DNA of 41,108 nucleotides from a bacterium HR37 (GTDB lineage Bacteria; Desulfobacterota_D; UBA1144; Nemesobacterales; CSP1-2): NCBI GenBank assembly GCA_002898375.1, contig BEIN01000022.1, positions 1 through 41,108 of the forward strand, given 5' to 3'. Position numbers and translations under genes: made by a program. The notes beneath the pieces were generated by a model. That model worked only from the letters and a program-made list of their open reading frames with translations. It was not told the DNA's origin and searched no databases. Numbering within the stretch: the first letter of the stretch is position 1; each line of letters begins with the position of its first letter. Positions 17,015 through 24,145 of the stretch are shown here, piece after piece.

Positions 17015-17973
17015 ACCGTCTTCTTCCCCTCAAGGATATCAATTACCTCCCTTAAATCCTCCGGAACAGGAGCTTTAAACTCCATGTACTCTCCGGTGTG
17101 CGGGTGTCTAAAGCCAAGTAAAAAGGCATGTAGTGCCTGTCTCCCAAGCCTTTTTGATAGGGCTTCTATCTCCTTCGACCTGTATCTCCTTGGCCCATAC
17201 ACCCTGTCGCCAAGAAGAGGGTATCCGCTCTCGGCAAAGTGAACCCTTATCTGGTGTGTTCTTCCGGTTTTAGGCTCAACCTCAACAAGGGTTATCCCAC
17301 CGTACCTTTTTACAACCCTCCAGAGAGTGAGTGCATCCCTTGTAGCTTTTGCCTTTGAGGACATCTTTTTCCTATCAACCGGATCCCTTCCTATAGGAAG
17401 GGAGAAAGAGCCTGTCTCAGATACCGGCTCCCCAAGAACCAATGCAATATATAGCTTTTTAACCTCACGGGACTTAAACTGGGCTACAAGGGATTGATGT
17501 GAAATATCGTTTTTTGCAACCACCATAACCCCTGAGGTGTCCTTATCCAGCCTATGAACTATACCTGGTCTTAGCCTTCCACCCACTCCAGCTATATCCC
17601 TACACCTGTAGAGAATAGCATTTACAAGGGTTCCATCCTGTGTTCCAGCCCCTGGGTGAACGGTCATTCCCGCAGGTTTGTTAACCACAACAATGTCCTT
17701 ATCTTCAAAGATAATATCTATCGGTAAATCCTGGGGTATAGCTTCAAGAGGTTGTGGAGGAAGGATCGTAACGTATACCTCCTCACCACCACTTAACTTC
17801 TTGGATGGCTTTACAGGTTTACCCTCAACAAGTATGTATCCTTCTTCCATTAACCTCTTTATCTGTGAACGTGTAAGATGGGGAAGAATATGGGAAAAAA
17901 CAACATCAGCCCTCTTACCACCAAATTCTACCGGCACACGAAAGACCTCTCTGGAAACCCCTTCAGTTCTCAT
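17011..17973 (-). CDS. rluD: Large-subunit pseudouridine synthase, RluD type
   Basis: An N-terminal S4 RNA-binding domain (about 15-70) is followed by the pseudouridine synthase domain with the RluA-family motif GIVHRLDKDTSGVMVV. D143 is the catalytic aspartate. KTGRTHQIRVHF and the later GDRVYG and HAFLLGFRHP motifs are also present. It isomerises uridines in helix 69 of 23S rRNA if it is a true RluD; RluA/RluC specificity cannot be fully excluded. Three bases separate it from the upstream helical-repeat gene and it overlaps pgeF, making a three-gene unit. Confidence 0.93.
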   Translation of the reverse strand: MRTEGVSREVFRVPVEFGGKRADVVFSHILPHLTRSQIKRLMEEGYILVEGKPVKPSKKLSGGEEVYVTILPPQPLEAIPQDLPIDIIFEDKDIVVVNKPAGMTVHPGAGTQDGTLVNAILYRCRDIAGVGGRLRPGIVHRLDKDTSGVMVVAKNDISHQSLVAQFKSREVKKLYIALVLGEPVSETGSFSLPIGRDPVDRKKMSSKAKATRDALTLWRVVKRYGGITLVEVEPKTGRTHQIRVHFAESGYPLLGDRVYGPRRYRSKEIEALSKRLGRQALHAFLLGFRHPHTGEYMEFKAPVPEDLREVIDILEGKKTV

Positions 17974-17976
17974 ACT

Positions 17977-19059
17977 TTAAACACCTTGGTCCTGTTTTTC
18001 CTTAAGTATCCTCTTGGCAGTGCTTGTAATTACACCTGGAAGATCCCTATTCCACACAACTGAACGAAGATCCCTATACCTTAGATGCCTTAAGAAGTTT
18101 AGGGCCACATCAGTAGGGGTTTTGGGATTGTTAACCAAAGCTACCTTAACCTGATACAACTTTGCCCACTTGCGGGTTCCTGCAATCTCCCTGAGTAGGT
18201 ATTCATCAACCGTTCTGGACTGGGCAATCTGTATTACCTCGCTGTCTGTAAGACGGGGGTTTTTAAGAACCGCTGTTGCAACAAGCCTGTTAGAGTCACG
18301 AACAAGTATCCTTCTTACCTCCCTGTTACCCATCAGAGCAAGCTTTAGTTTCTCAGGTAGCCTCATGTGTACCACCCTATCTAACGGGCTACCTTGGCTA
18401 CTTCTTCTTATTGCCTCTTCATCTTCTTCCAGAAGTTCTTCTGGGAAACTTATCTCATCCAGAAAAGATTCCCCAATCTCTTCGTTACTTAACGTTGTAA
18501 CACCATCTTTGAGCTGGGATACGGTCTCTATCTCAACCCCATCATCCTTCCCAGTTCCAAGGTAGAGGCTTATGAAAGAAGTTACCCTATCCATAACAGA
18601 CGGGCTAACAGAAGGATTTTGACCAAGCGCCTCTACTATAGCTGATGAACGCAAAATACGAACCTGATTGCTAGCTATAAGCTCTACAAGGGAGCCATTA
18701 TGCAAGGTCTCGGCCAGATAGGCTATGGTACTATCGTCTGTAGCACGGTTGAGTATAATCTTTTCCAGATAAGATTCATTACCTGTGTTTCTGGCGATAA
18801 AATCAAGCAACTCCGGAGGAGAGGATTCATCAACGAGAACCGGCTCAATTACCTCTTCTGGCATGGATTCAAGGGTTTTTCTGGCCTCCTTCTCTACCTC
18901 CTCATCCCCATCCATGGTGAGGGAGAAAACAACCAGCAAAATATCCCTGGGAGAGATTGGGACCAATCCCCTAGCAGCCATAAGGCGCATCTCTTTTGGA
19001 AGGGAAGGGTCAACAAATTTTTTTAAATCCTCAGGAAGCTTATCTGTAAATCCACCCAT
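17977..19059 (-). CDS. Helical-repeat (LRV/HEAT-like) protein of unknown function
   Basis: The 360-residue cytoplasmic protein is built of short helices with recurring units such as NPRLTDSEVIQIAQS and NPKTPTDVALNFL. These resemble leucine-rich-variant or HEAT-like repeats. A more acidic, probably flexible linker lies near 170-230. Such solenoids usually bind protein or RNA partners. The first ATG at 19059 has an AGGGA site; the TTG one codon upstream is ignored. It is the first gene of a tight unit with rluD and pgeF, which hints at a link to ribosome maturation. That link is inference from order only. Confidence 0.8.
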   Translation of the reverse strand: MGGFTDKLPEDLKKFVDPSLPKEMRLMAARGLVPISPRDILLVVFSLTMDGDEEVEKEARKTLESMPEEVIEPVLVDESSPPELLDFIARNTGNESYLEKIILNRATDDSTIAYLAETLHNGSLVELIASNQVRILRSSAIVEALGQNPSVSPSVMDRVTSFISLYLGTGKDDGVEIETVSQLKDGVTTLSNEEIGESFLDEISFPEELLEEDEEAIRRSSQGSPLDRVVHMRLPEKLKLALMGNREVRRILVRDSNRLVATAVLKNPRLTDSEVIQIAQSRTVDEYLLREIAGTRKWAKLYQVKVALVNNPKTPTDVALNFLRHLRYRDLRSVVWNRDLPGVITSTAKRILKEKQDQGV

Positions 19060-19080
19060 CAATTCCCTGCTTATTAAAGT

Positions 19081-19109
19081 ATTCTAAGTGAAATTACATA
19101 CTTCTACAA
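19081..19109 (-). promoter_or_regulatory. Probable sigma70 promoter of the helical-repeat/rluD/pgeF unit
   Basis: On the minus strand TTGTAG (19104-19109) is followed by a 17-base spacer and TAGAAT (19081-19086), giving a short leader of about 15 bases before the ATG at 19059. The -10 is good and the -35 is only fair. Confidence 0.45.
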
Positions 19110-19137
19110 CCCGAGTACACGATTTGCATACGCGGTG

Positions 19138-19189
19138 ACAAAATTTGTTAAGCCACCCAAAAAGCAAACGGCTTTAATAAAAAAAAGCC
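19138..19189. repeat. Two short inverted repeats in a divergent intergenic region
   Basis: The 252-base gap between divergent genes holds ACAAA-A-TTTGT (19138-19148) and GGCTTT-N8-AAAGCC (19170-19189). They lie upstream of the sigma54 promoter and so are candidate enhancer or operator sites. The second could form a hairpin, but it is not placed where a terminator is needed. Neither matches a binding consensus that I know. Confidence 0.4.
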
Positions 19190-19222
19190 AATAATTAGTG
19201 AAGGTTAGTTCTTCATCCGTCG

Positions 19223-19238
19223 TGGCATACTTTTTGCT
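19223..19238 (+). promoter_or_regulatory. Sigma54 (RpoN) -24/-12 promoter
   Basis: The sequence TGGCATACTTTTTGCT has the invariant GG (19224-19225) and GC (19236-19237) exactly 12 bases apart, with TGGCA and TTGCT boxes, so it is a near-perfect -24/-12 element. Transcription would start near 19249, about 60 bases before the ATG at 19312. An NtrC-type activator with a sigma54-contact loop is encoded at 31799-33172. Confidence 0.8.
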
Positions 19239-19311
19239 CTATCAATATACACAAATTTCTCCCGTTTAAAACTCTAGGCAGAGGGAGTAAAGGTTGCTTA
19301 GGAGAGGAAAC

Positions 19312-19734
19312 ATGAAAAATGAGTCTTACAACCTGCTATCGGAAAATCCTTCCGAACCCATCAGAGTTAAACTAAGGTGGAGTGAGGTGCTTGAGAGTGC
19401 CTTTGAGTACTACAAGAGTGAATACACACCTGCTTGGGCTTTAAACGATACTCCCTTTAACAAAGCAGGAGACAAAATATATATCTGGAAAAAAAACGGG
19501 GAGTGGGTAAGTTGGGAGAACGTAGAGCCTTCCGAACGCCCACATATAGTAACCTTATTTGATCTCCTTCCTGATCTCCCAACTGATGAAGAGTTTAGCA
19601 GTATAATAAGAGAGTTCGAACTAATGGGGATTAAAGACCCTGAAAACCATTTTTGGGAAAACGTTTTTTCCTACAGGCGCATAGATGAGGTAATGCTAAA
19701 AGACAAGGTGTACAAAATCCAGTGGGAAGCCTAA
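19312..19734 (+). CDS. Hypothetical protein, 140 aa, under a sigma54 promoter
   Basis: No family is recognised. The protein is soluble and acidic, with many aromatics (WKKNGEWVSWENVEP; HFWENVFSYRRIDE). The N-terminal half contains a predicted helix (WSEVLESAFEYYKSEY), and the second half is a string of short helices and strands. No cysteine motif, signal peptide or membrane helix is seen. The ATG at 19312 follows a GGAGAGGAAA ribosome site; the TTG at 19294 is upstream of that site and is rejected. It is a single-gene unit, facing a converging SAM hydrolase gene 17 bases away. A dedicated sigma54 promoter implies expression only when an enhancer-binding activator is on. Confidence 0.8.
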   Translation: MKNESYNLLSENPSEPIRVKLRWSEVLESAFEYYKSEYTPAWALNDTPFNKAGDKIYIWKKNGEWVSWENVEPSERPHIVTLFDLLPDLPTDEEFSSIIREFELMGIKDPENHFWENVFSYRRIDEVMLKDKVYKIQWEA

Positions 19735-19751
19735 AACCCGTAACGACGGAT

Positions 19752-20528
19752 CTAAGTGGCAGGTAAAATAACCCTGACCTTAAGGCTTTTCCCTCTTAAC
19801 ACCTGAGATGCCTTTCCCTGATTTACCGATATCTCAAGAAACCCCGTACTTCCAACAATTGCAAGCAAACTTCCCCTGGGAACCTCAGCGTATGATGTTG
19901 ATATCTTCTCTATCGTGATACCGTCTACAATAACCACCGCATCCCTTCTTAATAGGGTACCGGGTATATTTGTAATAAGATTACCGAAGTGGTCTTCATA
20001 GATAACCTCTCCCGATATCTCTCCTTCCCTTACTTCAGGCTCCCTGATGCAAAGTTCTACTGGTTTTTTTACCCTTCTTCCCAAATCCTCAACCGCAACC
20101 CCAAGAGATAGGTGTGCTGCAACAGGTGCAAATATATCCCTACCATGAAAGGTAGAGCTTACCTCAGGAAGAAAATACCTGGGATTTGAGATCTTAAAGA
20201 CACCTACCGGGCTTAACTCCTTATAAACGAAGGTAAAAACCCCATTATCAGGCCCTATGAACAAAGCGTAATCAGTTTTTACAACTATGGCCCTTCTCTT
20301 ACTGCCCACCCCGGGATCAACAACCACCACATTTATGCTTCCTCTGGGGAAATAACGGTAGAAATTTCTAACGGTAAAGGCTGCTTTAAAAACATCCTGT
20401 GGAGGGATTTCATGAGTTACATCCACAATTAAGGCTTCGGGATTGATGGAGAGAATAACCCCCTTCATCGCAGCCACATAATGGTCTTTTAAGCCAAAAT
20501 CCGTAGTCAGTGTTATTATCCGTCTCAT
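19752..20528 (-). CDS. SAM hydroxide adenosyltransferase (DUF62)
   Basis: The 258-residue protein belongs to the fluorinase/DUF62 fold. Members hydrolyse S-adenosylmethionine to adenosine and methionine using a hydroxide held by an Asp-Arg-His set. Visible motifs are the N-terminal TLTTDFGLKDHYVAAMKG, the DPGVGSKRRAI loop, FIGPDNGVF and FHGRDIFAPVAAHLS. The chlorinase/fluorinase-specific loop cannot be judged by eye, but length and context fit the common hydrolase. It is cytoplasmic. The start at 20528 has no clear Shine-Dalgarno. It is transcribed divergently from the metallo-hydrolase gene at 20614. Confidence 0.92.
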   Translation of the reverse strand: MRRIITLTTDFGLKDHYVAAMKGVILSINPEALIVDVTHEIPPQDVFKAAFTVRNFYRYFPRGSINVVVVDPGVGSKRRAIVVKTDYALFIGPDNGVFTFVYKELSPVGVFKISNPRYFLPEVSSTFHGRDIFAPVAAHLSLGVAVEDLGRRVKKPVELCIREPEVREGEISGEVIYEDHFGNLITNIPGTLLRRDAVVIVDGITIEKISTSYAEVPRGSLLAIVGSTGFLEISVNQGKASQVLRGKSLKVRVILPAT

Positions 20529-20571
20529 AAGAGGCTTGCTCTTTCTACACAGGGTGATAAATTAATGAGGA

Positions 20572-20600
20572 TTGAATTAAAATTACCATTTAAATACTAT
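20572..20600 (+). promoter_or_regulatory. Putative promoter of the metallo-hydrolase gene
   Basis: TTGAAT (20572-20577), a 17-base spacer and TACTAT (20595-20600) lie 13 bases before the ATG at 20614, so any leader is only a few bases long. No Shine-Dalgarno is seen. Both hexamers match four of six consensus positions. Confidence 0.4.
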
Positions 20601-20613
20601 AAAAAAAAGCTCC

Positions 20614-21381
20614 ATGAAAAAAAACGATATAAGGCTTTTTATACTTGGTTCAGGGACCTGCATTCCCTACGAGAGAAGAGGCTCTTCAGGATATGCACTA
20701 AAACTCCCATCTTCTACCGTTCTACTCGATTGTGGGAACGGAACCACCTGGAAGCTATCAAAGGTGGGCATAAACTACCTAGAGGTAGACCACATTTTCC
20801 TATCACACTTTCACCCTGATCACACATCAGATCTCATACCGTTTCTATTTGCCACAAGGTACTCCTATAGAGAGAGAAGGGGAAAGCCTCTGTTTATCTG
20901 GGGAGCAAAGGGTTTTAGAAGCTTTTTCTCAGCCCTTGAGAAAGCCTATAACGGTTGGATAGTGCCTGATTGTCTAAACATCCTAGAGATAGAAGAAGGC
21001 ACACTAAAACTCGATGACTTTACCATAACCGCTAGAAAGACACCCCACATAGAAAGCAGTCTTGCCTACAGAATAGAATCGGAAGGGAAATCGCTTGTAT
21101 ACACAGGGGATACGGATTTCTCAGAATCCCTAATTGAACTTGCCAAAGATGCAGATGTCCTGATTATAGAGTGCTCCTCAACCGATGATTTAAAAGTAAA
21201 GGGCCACCTTACCCCAAGTGAGGTAGTAAAGATAGCAAGAGAGTCTAAAGCAAAAAGGGTAGTTGTATCCCACCTGTATCCAATCTGTGATGAGAGAAAC
21301 ATTATAGAGAAAATAAAGCAAGAGCTGGATGTAGATGTAGTAGTGGCAGAGGATCTGCTGGAAATAAGAATACCAATTTAG
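20614..21381 (+). CDS. Metallo-beta-lactamase-fold hydrolase, RNase Z-like
   Basis: The 255-residue protein has the MBL zinc-site motif H65-x-H67-x-D69-H70 (SHFHPDHTSD), a later TPHIESS histidine, the bridging aspartate in VYTGDTDF and a final VVSHLYP histidine. The opening LGSGTCIPYERRGSSGY and overall order match the RNase Z / arylsulfatase-like branch. The flexible exosite arm of true tRNA 3'-endonucleases is not obvious, so a general phosphodiesterase or hydrolase role is safer. The leader is short and lacks a Shine-Dalgarno. Confidence 0.88.
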   Translation: MKKNDIRLFILGSGTCIPYERRGSSGYALKLPSSTVLLDCGNGTTWKLSKVGINYLEVDHIFLSHFHPDHTSDLIPFLFATRYSYRERRGKPLFIWGAKGFRSFFSALEKAYNGWIVPDCLNILEIEEGTLKLDDFTITARKTPHIESSLAYRIESEGKSLVYTGDTDFSESLIELAKDADVLIIECSSTDDLKVKGHLTPSEVVKIARESKAKRVVVSHLYPICDERNIIEKIKQELDVDVVVAEDLLEIRIPI

Positions 21382-21453
21382 GTTAAGAGTTGCATTTTTG
21401 TCTCCAGCTTTGTTAAGCTATCGTATGAAAATTTAAGGTGTGGAGAAAAATAC

Positions 21454-22170
21454 ATGAAAGAACCCGATGTGTTTCCAAGCCAGATCAACCAATCCAAGGA
21501 AAAAGCCATAAAGAAAATCATAAAGATAGTTCGAGAAGAGGGCTGGGATTATGAGGATTTTAAATACGCTTATCGACGGGTAAGGGAAATACTTAATCTA
21601 AGGCCTCTAAAGAGGGCAAAGAAACTACCCCGTATTCTTTCAGAAGATGAGTTTAAAAGATTCTATCGTCAAATTGAGAACTCCGACAACGTTAAGCACG
21701 AGCTTATTTTAAAGCTCCTCTTTTACACAGGTGTAAGGGTTAAAGAGCTTGTAAACATTAAGATGAGCGATGTTTATCTGGATGAGAACAAAATATTTAT
21801 TGAGCATGGAAAGGGTGGAAAGGACAGATACGTACTGTTTAACCAGGATTTTAAACTTGCACTTAAAAGCTACATGCAGAACAACCGCAAAAATAAGTAT
21901 CTCTTTCAGACAAGATTGAACAACAAATATACCCCAAGAAGAATACAGCAGATAGTAAAACACTATGCTAAAAAGGCAGGTGTTTTTGCAACCCCACACA
22001 CATTTCGCCATCAAGCTATAACCTGGTTATCAAAAAACGGATTTACCGATGCAGAACTCATGCTAATCTCGGGTCACAGCTCAAAAGAGAGCCTTAAAAT
22101 CTACCAACACCTTACCCTAAAGGATATTGAAGAGAAATACCAGCTTGCGATGAAGAAGGTAGAGTTTTAG
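21454..22170 (+). CDS. Tyrosine recombinase, XerA/XerC-like
   Basis: All catalytic residues are visible: R95 (YTGVRVKEL), K120 in the beta-hairpin HGKGGKDR, H182-x2-R185 (PHTFRHQA), H208 (SGHSSKES) and nucleophile Y217 (KIYQHL). At 238 residues it is short, with a reduced N-terminal core-binding domain (about 1-55). No phage or transposon genes surround it, so a chromosomal housekeeping role such as dimer resolution is more likely than an element integrase. A GGAG site lies upstream of the ATG. The region just upstream has two GTTAAG copies but no clear dif site. Confidence 0.9.
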   Translation: MKEPDVFPSQINQSKEKAIKKIIKIVREEGWDYEDFKYAYRRVREILNLRPLKRAKKLPRILSEDEFKRFYRQIENSDNVKHELILKLLFYTGVRVKELVNIKMSDVYLDENKIFIEHGKGGKDRYVLFNQDFKLALKSYMQNNRKNKYLFQTRLNNKYTPRRIQQIVKHYAKKAGVFATPHTFRHQAITWLSKNGFTDAELMLISGHSSKESLKIYQHLTLKDIEEKYQLAMKKVEF

Positions 22171-22185
22171 ATAAGCCCAAAACCT

Positions 22186-22214
22186 TTGACAAAATACCGC
22201 CTCCAATTTATCGT
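22186..22214 (+). promoter_or_regulatory. meaB promoter, short or absent leader
   Basis: A perfect TTGACA (22186-22191), a 17-base spacer and TATCGT (22209-22214) precede the meaB ATG at 22224 by nine bases. No Shine-Dalgarno lies between, so the transcript would begin within about three bases of the ATG. Confidence 0.6.
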
Positions 22215-22223
22215 ATTTGTGTT

Positions 22224-23177
22224 ATGCAGCTCTCCAGCAGAGAGATGGAACTTGTAGAGCGAATGCTTAAAGGAGACAGGGTTGCACTCTCTAGGTTAAT
22301 TACCCTAGTAGAAAGCCGTCATCCATCCGTTCCCGAAGTACTTAAGAAAGTAAACCCCAAAACCGGAAATGCCTATATAATAGGGGTTACAGGTCCTCCT
22401 GGAGCAGGTAAAAGCACACTTGTAAACGAGCTTCTAGGTTTCTTTCGAAAAAAGAAAAAAAAACTTGGGGTAATAGCAGTTGACCCATCCAGCCCGTTTA
22501 CCGGAGGAGCAGTACTTGGAGACAGAATAAGGATGCAAAGCCATACCCTTGATGAAAACATATTTATAAGGAGCTTGGGAAGCAGAGGTAGCCATGGAGG
22601 GCTTTCACGTGCCACAAAAGAGATTATAAAACTCTACGATGCCTTTGGAATAGATTACATATTTATCGAAACTGTTGGGGTAGGACAAACCGAACTGGAT
22701 ATAATCAGGGTCGCAGATACGGTTGTTGTTGTACTAGTTCCCGAGGCAGGGGATATAATTCAGACCATGAAAGCGGGACTTACAGAGATAGCCGATATCT
22801 TTATAATAAATAAAGCAGATAGAGAGGGAGCAGAGAGACTCTCTAGGGAATTAAAATTCATGATATCCTTAAAAACATCAGAGGATAATTGGGAGACACC
22901 CGTTATTCTTACATCAGCACATGAAGGCCGTGGTATAGAAAAGGTAGTAGAGGAGATAGAAAGACACAAAACATTTCAAACGGAAAAAAACCTGTTAAAA
23001 GAGAAGAGGGAGAAAAAAAGAGAAGAAGAGTTTTCCCAGATACTCTCAGAAACCATAGAGCAGAGGATATCTGAGAAACTGAAAGGAGAGGAGATAAGAA
23101 GAATTGTTGATATGGTTAGAAAAGGAGAATTGGACCCATACGAAGGAGTGCAATTAGTTGCTTCAAAACTGTTTTAA
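22224..23177 (+). CDS. meaB: Methylmalonyl-CoA mutase-associated G-protein chaperone MeaB/ArgK
   Basis: MeaB is a P-loop GTPase that loads and protects the B12 cofactor of methylmalonyl-CoA mutase or related acyl-CoA mutases. The Walker A GPPGAGKST (residues 57-65), AVDPSSPFTGGA, GSRGSHGGLSRAT, ETVGVGQTELD and the guanine-specificity NKAD motif are intact. Length (317) is normal. The mutase itself is not adjacent, but methylmalonyl-CoA epimerase is at 31029 in the same window. The start lacks a Shine-Dalgarno and follows a strong promoter directly. Confidence 0.96.
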   Translation: MQLSSREMELVERMLKGDRVALSRLITLVESRHPSVPEVLKKVNPKTGNAYIIGVTGPPGAGKSTLVNELLGFFRKKKKKLGVIAVDPSSPFTGGAVLGDRIRMQSHTLDENIFIRSLGSRGSHGGLSRATKEIIKLYDAFGIDYIFIETVGVGQTELDIIRVADTVVVVLVPEAGDIIQTMKAGLTEIADIFIINKADREGAERLSRELKFMISLKTSEDNWETPVILTSAHEGRGIEKVVEEIERHKTFQTEKNLLKEKREKKREEEFSQILSETIEQRISEKLKGEEIRRIVDMVRKGELDPYEGVQLVASKLF

Positions 23178-23218
23178 CCAGTCAACGGTTTTATTCAGGG
23201 GCTTTGGTAGAGTTGGGC

Positions 23219-23235
23219 CTGTGTACAGCACACAG
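23219..23235. repeat. Inverted repeat upstream of pcm
   Basis: CTGTGT-ACAGC-ACACAG forms a six-pair perfect stem about 40 bases before the pcm ATG. No U-run follows, so it is more likely an operator or a leader hairpin than a terminator. Confidence 0.4.
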
Positions 23236-23272
23236 TGCAATAGCTTAATACAAAAATAAAAAGCGGATAATT

Positions 23273-23995
23273 ATGGACTTCTTTTTTCTAAACTTAATTT
23301 TTTTTCCGGTTTTCCTCCTTGCTAACGGTTCAAGCGCGGACAGGAACAACGGCGAATACACAAAAAAACGCTGGGAAATGGTTGAAAACCAAATCCTGTC
23401 ACGGGGTATAAGAGACTCGAGGGTAATTCAGGCCATGTTAAAAGTTCCAAGACACAAGTTCGTCCCTGAAGACCTTGCTCATCTTGCCTACAGTGATAGC
23501 CCAATTCCAATAGGGAAAGGACAGACAATATCCCAACCCTACATAGTAGCTCTCATGACAGAGCTCTTACAGTTAAAAGAGGGAGATAAGGTTCTTGAGG
23601 TTGGAACAGGCTCTGGATACCAAACAGCAATACTTGCGGAATTGGGATGTGAGGTTTACACAATAGAGATCATAGATTCGCTCCTTGAAAGAGCCAAGCA
23701 ACTTTTAGATTCCCTAGGATACCAAAACATACACTACAAGGTTGGGGATGGATACAGAGGCTGGCCAGAGCATGCACCTTTTGATGCCATAATAGTTACC
23801 GCTGCTCCAGACCATATACCACAACCTCTTATAGAGCAACTAAAAATAGGGGGAAGGATGGTCATACCGGTTGGTGATCTCTATCAAGACCTTATACTTA
23901 TCACAAAGACTCAAAGGGGAATTGAGATGAAAACGGTAACCCCTGTTCGCTTTGTACCAATGATAGGAGAGGCTCAAAAAACAAAGGGCCACTAG
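23273..23995 (+). CDS. pcm: Protein-L-isoaspartate O-methyltransferase, apparently exported
   Basis: The enzyme methylates isoaspartyl residues in damaged proteins using SAM. Motifs are clear: VPRHKFVPEDLAHLAYSD, IGKGQTISQPYIVALMTELL and the SAM-binding VLEVGTGSGYQTAIL. The first 22 residues (FFFLNLIFFPVFLLANGSSA) form a hydrophobic leader like a signal peptide, though the n-region lacks positive charge. If translation began at M36 (23378) the protein would be cytoplasmic but would lack the residues that usually precede the MVE start. Export of a SAM-dependent enzyme is odd, since SAM is not known in the periplasm, yet such leaders recur in this family. No Shine-Dalgarno is seen. Confidence 0.93.
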   Translation: MDFFFLNLIFFPVFLLANGSSADRNNGEYTKKRWEMVENQILSRGIRDSRVIQAMLKVPRHKFVPEDLAHLAYSDSPIPIGKGQTISQPYIVALMTELLQLKEGDKVLEVGTGSGYQTAILAELGCEVYTIEIIDSLLERAKQLLDSLGYQNIHYKVGDGYRGWPEHAPFDAIIVTAAPDHIPQPLIEQLKIGGRMVIPVGDLYQDLILITKTQRGIEMKTVTPVRFVPMIGEAQKTKGH

Positions 23996-24024
23996 AGAAA
24001 ACTCCTCCAGAGCCTCAAAACAAT

Positions 24025-24085
24025 ACTAAGGTTTATAAAAACCATCTTTAAGAGTAAAAAAAACAGGCTAAAATAAAACCTTAGT
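24025..24085. repeat. Long-range inverted repeat between pcm and the receiver-SWIM gene
   Basis: ACTAAGGTTTAT (24025-24036) pairs with ATAAAACCTTAGT (24073-24085), leaving one bulged base and a 36-base AT-rich loop. A short T-run occurs about seven bases further on. It could be a weak terminator of pcm or a leader structure for the next gene. Confidence 0.4.
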
Positions 24086-24145
24086 CCAGTTGATTTTTGC
24101 TTTAAGAAAACCTATGATGATTAATCAATCCCAGAGGAACCTAAA

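Noticed and set aside
19170-19189. GGCTTT-N8-AAAGCC hairpin as a terminator
   Set aside because: It lies between two divergent promoters where no transcript needs to end, and it lacks a GC-rich stem. It is kept only as an inverted repeat.
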